This document shows positions 57,806 through 64,000 of a stretch of 64,000 bases of DNA, piece after piece. The DNA lies in NCBI GenBank assembly GCA_022497145.1, contig MU385896.1, positions 62,001 to 126,000 of the forward strand. The letters run 5' to 3'. Both the position numbers and the translations under genes were made by a program. A model generated the notes under the pieces. The model saw only the letters and a program-made list of their open reading frames with translations, made no database searches and was not told where the DNA came from. Each line of letters opens with the position of its first letter. Positions within the stretch are counted from its first letter, which is position 1. The stretch comes from Rostrohypoxylon terebratum (lineage: Eukaryota; Ascomycota; Sordariomycetes; Xylariales; Hypoxylaceae).

Positions 57806-59919
57806 TCAATCATCAAACGTGATCTTCGTGCCCTTCTGCGTCATGTCAACGTCCTTGAAGAAAGCGCCGTAAGTGCCGTGAGCCTTCTTCTTGACAGTAG
57901 TTCCAAACTTGAGAAGATCCTCAGGCACCGGTTGTCCGGCTTGCTTGAGGATATTGATCAACCTGCATACAACGCGTCAGTGTAAATTCGAAATTCGAAC
58001 CTAGGTAGGTTTGGTGTTATACGTACTCTCCGGAATGCGATTTGTCATGCTCGGTAAAGAGCGTGATAGCTTGTCCAGTTTTGCCTGCTCGCCCTGTACG
58101 ACCAATGCGATGGACATAGTCTTCAATAGTAAGAGGGAACTAGGGATAGGAATTAGGATACAGTCCTCAATATACGTCAAACTATACATATTAAGTGGAA
58201 TTGATTGCGACTTACAGTGACATTGATCACCAGCTTAACCTCGGGAATGTCTAGACCTCTAGCTGCAACATCTGTGGCTACTAGAACAGGTGTCTGGCCC
58301 GTCTTGAAGGCCTCCAGACTGCGAGTCCTCTGTTCCTGTCTGAGATCGCCGTGAATACCGACCACCTTAATGCCACGCTGCTGTAAGAAACCCTCGACGC
58401 GAGTAGCCTCTTTCTTGTATAAGCAAAAGACCAGAACTCGCTCATTCTTGGGCTGAGCTTTGAGAAGCTGCAGCAATCGAGTTTCTTTGCCCCGAGGGTC
58501 TACAACCTCAACACGTTGCTCAATTCTCGTGTTGGCCTGTAGATCGCCGCTTTCATTACCGCCTATCTGGATCTTGACTGGAGACACCATGAACGTTGAT
58601 GCGAGGGCCTGTACGCTCTGTGGCCATGTTGCCGTGAACATAAGAGTTTGGCGCTCTTCTTTCCTAGGTGTGCACCCAATGATTCGCTTGATGTCGTCCT
58701 CGAACCCCTTGTCTAGCATACGATCGGCCTCGTCTAGCACCACGAACCTGGCCCCTCCTAGCTTGATGGAGCCTTCTTCCAAGAAGTCCTTCAGCCGGCC
58801 GGGGGTGGCAACGATGATATCGGCTTTCTTTAGAAGGATTCTCTGCTCGTCCTTGGGCGCTCCTCCATATACGCAGACAGTCTTCAAGCCGACGAGCTCA
58901 CCGAGGTTAGCTAGCTGTTCATTGGTTTGCATGGCTAGTTCCCGAGTAGGTGACACGACGACTGCACGTATCCTGCTAGCTCCCTTAGACCTAGGCATGC
59001 CGAGGACAGCAGAGATCAGAGGTAGACCAAAGGCAATAGTCTTTCCAGAACCAGTTTCCGCCACACCGACGATATCGCGACCGGACAACCCGAAGGGCCA
59101 TGACGCAGCTTGAATGGGTGTGGGGGCTTTGAAGGAAGAGAAGGGATTTTTAGCGATGAGGGCCGAAGATGGTAGTTGAGAGAATTCTATTATGGGACGG
59201 AGAGGATGAGAAGACAGCGGGTCGTGGACAGTGACCTGGTGTTTGCTGAGGAAAGCAGTGACATCAGCTTCAGGCAAGGTAGAGAGCGCGGACGTCTGCT
59301 CGTATTTTTGTGGCGCGTCGGAAGGAGTTGAACCGTTGGTAGCGCCGTTTATTGGCTTCGTCGCATCGCCGTTGGCGTTGGCGTTGGCGTTGGCGTTGCC
59401 GTTAGTGTTGCCGTTAGAGGTGCCATTGGTATTTGCGTCTTCTGCCCTGTGCTTCTTGTTCTTTTTTTCCTTCTTCTCTTTCTTTTCCTTCTTCGATTTA
59501 CGCTCTACGTCTCCTCCGTCGCCTCTGTCGTGAGAAGGTTCTTCGCTAATTTCTTCGGTTGTTTCTTGCTTGTCTATCTTCTCGATATTTAAATCGTCTG
59601 CCGGGCTCTGTTCACCATTGGCTTCAGCTTCGGCTTCGGTTTTGTTGCCGTTCTTCTTGGACTTCTTTTTTTCTTTCCTGTCTTTCTTTTCCCTTTTGTC
59701 TTTCTTATCCTGTTTCTTCGTCTTCACCTCGCCATCAACTTCCGATGTAGGGGTCTCGAGAGCCGAGTCTACCGGAGTTGACGTAGCCGATTCGAGATCT
59801 TGAAGTTTCTCTTTGCGATCCTTCTTGTCCTTCTTGTCTTTCTTTTCCTTCTTGGACTTCTTGCGCGGGAGAACAGCGGGCTCTACTTCGTCAGCATCTT
59901 CGAGACGATGTTTCGACAT
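57806..59919 (-). CDS. DBP3: DBP3, DEAD-box RNA helicase of pre-rRNA processing
   Basis: Minus-strand exons 59919-58216, 58139-58027 and 57962-57806 encode about 657 residues. The first 200 residues are a nucleolar-type Lys/Glu-rich tail (KKSKKEKKDKKDKKDRKEK and similar) with an Asn/Ala run from a GTTGGC-type DNA repeat. The helicase core follows: FKAPTPIQAASWP (Q motif), AETGSGKT (Walker A, near residue 287), PTRELA, VATPGRLKDF, VLDEADRML (DEAD, near 395), FTATWP (SAT-type, near 427), VLVATDVAARGLDIPEV and HRIGRTGRAGKTGQA. The C-terminus ends KAHGTYGAFFKDVDMTQKGT, typical of DBP3. In yeast DBP3 acts in 60S assembly at the A3 cleavage of pre-rRNA. ATG at 59919 (MSKHRLED) is preferred over one six codons upstream. 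The intron at 57963-58026 holds a CCTAGG motif. Confidence 0.94.
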
Positions 59920-61166
59920 GTTTGTAAGAGCCTGCAAGCTTGCAAAGTTAAATTATTCGACTAAATCCGTATTCTGGTGCCAAGGAGAGAATTGGAGCGT
60001 CGTAGTCCTCGTGCGCAAGAATTAGTCCTCGAACGGACGTTATTGCTCGTGCGCGTACAATGTAGGCGCAAAAATAGATGCAGTTCCCAAGGGAGGTTTA
60101 AGAAAAAAAAAAAAAAAAACCTACATCTTTAATGTAACAACGCTAGCTTTGATAAGATAACAATTAAAAAAAAACCTTTGAATCCCGATCCCGATCCATA
60201 ATAATATTGCAGGTGCCAGGTGGAATTGGAAATATCCCACCAGTGATGATAAGCTGATTAGGTATGTATAAGTACCTACTCATTACCTACATGTATACCT
60301 ACTACCTAGTACCTACTACTAGGTACCTGGTCATCCTAGAATCACGAATTATTAGTTGACCAGCTATGACCGGTAGATTTGCTTTTTGCTCTCATCATAA
60401 TAATCGGCAATTATTATCGCCACCAAAAATTCCGAGTTCGGCATCAATTGTTAAGGCTGATGAGACACCAAGTAATGGGTAATAGGTAATGGGGATGTCA
60501 TGATGGATCATTCAGGGGCAATTATAGTAGGTAAATACCTACCTGCCTAGGACCTAGGTACCAGGACCTACCTAGTAGTAACGGTGGTCACTTCCATGAT
60601 CTTTGGCCATCTATGGATCATCCATACTACTATGTACGATTTCAACTTATTTTCACTGAAGGTTTGGCGATAGATCGATTATCACAGCCCAACCTGGTTT
60701 CACAATTTTATTTGCCTGCTACTACCTACTACCTAGTAGTCGTAGGTAGGTAGGTAGGTAAATCTAGGCTACTAGTAGACTAGACTATGGTACATCCCAT
60801 GAATCTCTTTAATGAGTGATTGAACAATACTAGTCCAACAACCCAACAACCCAGCAACCCCGGTTGACGATGAGATGAGAAGTCCATCACGTTCAACTCA
60901 ACTCCGATCGTACCTGAACATACAACATACAACATCCAACATCCAACAATCCCTACCTGAAAGCAATGATGTCTTGGGCATACGAGACTTTGGTCGGTTT
61001 GTTTGCTCTGAGTCCTCGCTGCCCTTGCCTTACTCGCTGCACGAGCTAAGCACCTAAACTGTGACTGTGACTTTTTCGCCCTTATTCGATTGTATCCAGA
61101 CTCCATTTCCCATGCATGTTAACGAATGACTCAAGTCATAAAATCCGACAAAGCGACGGGTTTCAT
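59920..61166. other. Spacer between DBP3 and ISU1 with GGTAGGTA/CCTAGG repeats
   Basis: It includes an A run (60101-60118), a dense cluster of ACCTACTACCTAGTACC-type sequence (60280-60330) and CCTAGG doublets (60546-60558). A GTAGGTAGGTAGGTA tract lies at 60740-60760, with repeated CAACATCCAACAT units (60920-60950). No gene seen. Confidence 0.5.
60546..60558. repeat. CCTAGG doublet in inverted context
   Basis: CCTAGG at 60546-60551 and 60553-60558 with A between (CCTAGGACCTAGG), surrounded by CCTACC and GGTACC motifs. Confidence 0.85.
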
Positions 61167-61819
61167 CTAAGCCGCTGCCGCAGTAGCCTCGCCGACACTG
61201 GGTAACTTGGCCCCGGTACCGGCAAGGTTCGTTGGCTTCGCATGAGGGTTCTTGCTGTAGTAGTTGGATATAGCAGATTTGATAGCATCCTCGGCTAACA
61301 TGGAGCAGTGTACTATACAACATATTAGTATCCATCATTCGCCGCCTGTATGCTAAAAAAAAAAAGTATATATTAAAGATAGGCAGGACAAGGTATCTTA
61401 CGCTTGACGGGCGGTAAGCAAAGTTCCTTGGCGATCTCGGTGTTCTTAATTCGTCCGGCCTCCTCTAATGTCATCCCCCTTACAAGCTCGGTTAGATAAC
61501 TGGAACTCGCGATAGCGCTACCGCAGCCAAAAGTCTTGAACTTGACATCGGCAATGGTGTTGTCTTTCGGGTCGACTCTAATCTGCAGCTTCATGACGTC
61601 GCCGCACGCCGGAGCACCTACTAGACCAGTACCAACATCAATATCCGTCTTCAACATAGAGCCAACATTGCGCGGTCGGCTATAGTGGTCAAGAACCTTC
61701 TCGTGGTATGATCGACGGACGATGTTAGCAGCTGGGCTGAGAGTCTGACGGGTAGCGATACGGGGGTTGGCGGATGCGATCGCTCGACGAGCAGTATTTG
61801 CGAGTGTTCGCGACAACAT
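61167..61819 (-). CDS. ISU1: ISU1, mitochondrial iron-sulfur cluster scaffold (IscU type)
   Basis: Minus-strand exons 61819-61402 and 61312-61167 encode 187 residues. Residues 1 to about 36 (MLSRTLANTARRAIASANPR and following) are an Arg-rich mitochondrial presequence. The mature protein starts near YHEKVLDHYSRPRNVGS. All three cluster-ligand cysteines are present, in GAPACGD, FKTFGCGSAIASS and LHCSMLAEDA. The Hsp70 (Ssq1/HscA) recognition motif LPPVK is intact and lies just before the intron. The protein receives sulfur from Nfs1-Isd11 and iron to build 2Fe-2S clusters in the matrix. Tandem TTATGTGGG-type units lie directly upstream of the start codon. Confidence 0.95.
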
Positions 61820-61829
61820 TTTTGACGGA

Positions 61830-61867
61830 TATGTGGGTTATGTGGGTTATGCGGGTTATGCGGGTTG
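61830..61867 (-). repeat. 10-bp tandem repeat in the ISU1 5' leader
   Basis: Four copies of a GGGTTATGYG-type unit (plus-strand reading) begin 11 bp upstream of the ISU1 start codon, so they lie in the leader. Confidence 0.85.
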
Positions 61868-63090
61868 GAGATATCTGATATACGATCTGGGTATTTGGAT
61901 GATAGTGTGCGTTGAGTGGGTTATGAATAGTAATTGAATAATTGATCAGGATGAAGATAACGTAGGTTTTGTTTGCTTGATGGTTGGGATTGGCAAAACA
62001 AGATATGACGGTTGAGAGGATAGGTTTGTGGTTAGCGGAAGAGATGGAAACTGAGGAAAGTTTGTTTGTAGGCTAGATCTAGAGAATCTAGTAGTAGAGT
62101 TATTATTCGGAGATGATGACAAAAGCCCCCCAAAAGTTGATGGCGGTCTTTGTCGGCGATCTCGGTAGTAAAATGGATCTGGGGTTAATGTAGCGAATCA
62201 GAGTCTTTTAAATTTGCGATGAAATCATAAACCTCGGAGATGGTACATGCACTGTGAAGAACTGTGAAGTTGGTTGGAATTGGCTGGACTCAGGGAGAAA
62301 TACAGTGTGTATTGGAAACGGGCCATATGACGTTCTACTTCGTAAGCACTGTATTTCTAGGTGGGATGTCTCCACCTTGGACCTTTAGCTTCTTATCAAA
62401 TCCTTTTTGTCCTTTCCGCCACTTTCCAAAATGGATTAACCTCCGAGTCCGACAAAAGTTTCGACCGAACCCACCTACTTTTTATGTACTTGTACCTACT
62501 GCTTGTCAGCTTCAACCAGCTGGTAACGGATTCTCAAATCGTCTACTAGGACCTAGGTATTAGGTAAGTACGATACGCGTCACTAACACAACGTGGGGCA
62601 ATAACCTACCTAGGTAGAGATAATAGTCATGGATGTACTACTGTACAATGTACATCTACCTGTACCCCTCCATGAATTTGAATGAACATCTGAAGCCTTG
62701 CGCATCGCTATTTCTGGCAGTCTGGGACCTACTAGATGAACGTTGAAGCTTCCATAACACCATACGGCGTAGGTAGCTCTTACTTGGTACGACATCTAGT
62801 ATTATCACAATCATCAGCCCAGGCAGCTACGTCATTGCAGCCTGCCTATCTACCTACCTAGTACCTGAAGAATGTTTTTTTTTTTAGATTTTAGTAACGA
62901 ATAAAACGAACAATTAATTTGTGGCATTGTCAAACTCAAACTCCAAAACTCCAAAACTTCCTTGAACCTTGCCTCGCAACCTTGGCACTCTTAACTTTTG
63001 TGTGATCATTTCCATTCCCGTTTTCTTCTATCACCTTTCACCTTTCACCTTTCACCAACTTCACTCCATCACTCCTTCTCGCCTCTCAAG
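61868..63090. other. Divergent spacer between ISU1 and UBP14
   Basis: 1.2 kb between two outward start codons. It holds CCTAGG motifs (62552-62557, 62609-62614), a T run (62877-62885) and CAAACTCCAAAACTCC repeats (62936-62960). A short ORF at 62264-62563 shows nothing recognisable. Confidence 0.45.
63031..63056 (+). repeat. TCACCTT heptamer tandem repeat in the UBP14 5' leader
   Basis: Nearly four copies of TCACCTT end 34 bp before the start codon at 63091. Confidence 0.85.
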
Positions 63091-64000
63091 ATGGCATGTC
63101 CGCACCTTGACTCCATCTGTAAGTTTGTTTGTGGGCGAGGGCGAAGCTTCAATATCACGTCTACTTCCATAGCTTAAGCTTACATTTATATGACAAATTA
63201 TAGCCTTGAGTCCTCCGACACCAGCTCAGTCAGTCTACCGTGAAGATTGCACTCAGTGCTTCGACTCCATTGTATGTCATATTATGAAAAGACTGTGGCG
63301 ACGCTCATGACCACAGCTTCACCTTTGCTGGCCTGGGCTTATATCGTGCAGGACGAGCCTCAAGGCCTCGATGTCTGTCTACAATGCTTCAACGGAGGCT
63401 GTCTGGGTGTTAGAACCCATTCGCAACTTCACAATGTTACCCGTAGTCACCCCCTCGCCCTTAACATCCGCCGAACTCGAAAGCGAGTTGTCAAAGACGA
63501 ACCACCCGCGAAGATGACCAAGCTAGCGATCGCTGCCGAGACCGAAGCCGACCGCTATGATATTACCACCGCTGTTAAGTGTCTTGAGTGTTCCGCGGAG
63601 CTCGACAAGACTAGTCCGAAGCTAGCACCTATCGTCGATGGTATCCTCAAGGCAAACACTTTCTCCCGCCAGGAAGAGGTTAAGGCATGGGAGCAAGAAT
63701 TGACATCTTGCGAGCATATTCTCCTATTGCAACAGCAGGAGAGTCGAATACTTTCGAGCGACCTAGGTCATTGCTCCAAGTGTGACCTAAAGGAGAACCT
63801 ATGGTTGTGTCTTGAATGCGGTAACCTAGGCTGTGGTCGAGCTCAGTTCGGTGGCGTAGGTGGTAATTCCCATGGCTTGGCGCACGCCACCGAGTCCAAA
63901 CACGCCGTTGCTGTCAAGTTAGGTTCCATCAGCCCGGAGGGCACCGCAGACGTATACTGTTATCAATGCGACGAGGAGCGCGTGGATGGCGACCTCGCAA
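63091..64000 (+). CDS. UBP14/USP5-type ubiquitin carboxyl-terminal hydrolase, N-terminal part (runs off the window)
   Basis: Exons 63091-63118, 63204-63271 and 63352 to the window edge give the first 248 residues. A first Cys/His-rich finger (CPHLDS..., CTQCFDS, CLQCFNGGCLG...HSQLH, residues 3-62) is the variant ZnF characteristic of isopeptidase T. The canonical ZnF-UBP starts near residue 150: SCEHILLL, GHCSKCDLKENLWLCLECGN, GCGRAQFGG, NSHGLAHATESKHAV and VYCYQCDEER. In USP5/UBP14 this finger binds the free C-terminal GG of unanchored ubiquitin chains, which the enzyme disassembles for recycling. The catalytic Cys/His boxes and UBA domains are outside the window. The 28-nt first exon (MACPHLDSIS) is short but its splice keeps the finger in frame. 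Confidence 0.88.

Noticed and set aside
60419..60436. Possible second fragment of the MITE end (GCCACCAAAA)
   Set aside because: Only about ten bases match and there is no inverted partner.

Overview
The window is nuclear DNA of a filamentous ascomycete. Genes carry short GT-AG introns, mostly 50-120 nt, with CTAAC/CTAAT-like branch sites. Telomere-type TTAGGG repeats occur internally. The proteins are fungal types: Zn2Cys6 regulators, DBP3, RFT1, a CarT-like carotenoid oxygenase, and L-rhamnose 1-dehydrogenase with L-rhamnonate dehydratase. I infer Pezizomycotina, probably Sordariomycetes; the class is a guess. I placed 18 protein-coding genes by joining open frames across canonical splice sites. 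No tRNA, rRNA or CRISPR array was seen.

Layout. 1-16.5 kb is a conserved housekeeping block: a DHX29-like helicase (minus, runs off the left edge), head-to-head with GCN1, then ribosomal protein L19 and mitochondrial serine hydroxymethyltransferase. 16.5-24.5 kb has no gene I can support; it is rich in short palindromic CCTAGG-type motifs and simple repeats. 24.5-26 kb holds a HAD hydrolase of the CECR5/YKR070W type.

27-46 kb is an accessory, sugar-catabolic stretch. L-rhamnose 1-dehydrogenase and L-rhamnonate dehydratase (steps 1 and 3 of the fungal non-phosphorylated L-rhamnose pathway) are divergent and separated by a spacer that contains an assembly gap. They are followed by a Zn2Cys6 regulator, a small secreted protein, a zinc alcohol dehydrogenase, an aldo/keto reductase and a second Zn2Cys6 regulator that appears frameshifted. 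A 388-bp MITE with TA target duplication lies between the dehydratase and the first regulator. An internal telomeric repeat lies between the secreted protein and the alcohol dehydrogenase. 48.7-53 kb holds a carotenoid oxygenase and, tail-to-tail, an MFS sugar transporter. 55.8-64 kb is housekeeping again: RFT1 and DBP3 (tail-to-tail, 73 nt apart), the Fe-S scaffold ISU1, and the 5' part of a UBP14-type deubiquitinase that runs off the right edge.

The most interesting points are the rhamnose-type cluster with linked regulator and oxidoreductases, the RPL19 start codon split by an intron, the MITE, the family of tandem CCTAGGT heptamers in spacers, a 28-bp perfect palindrome, and micro-tandem repeats in the 5' leaders of several genes.
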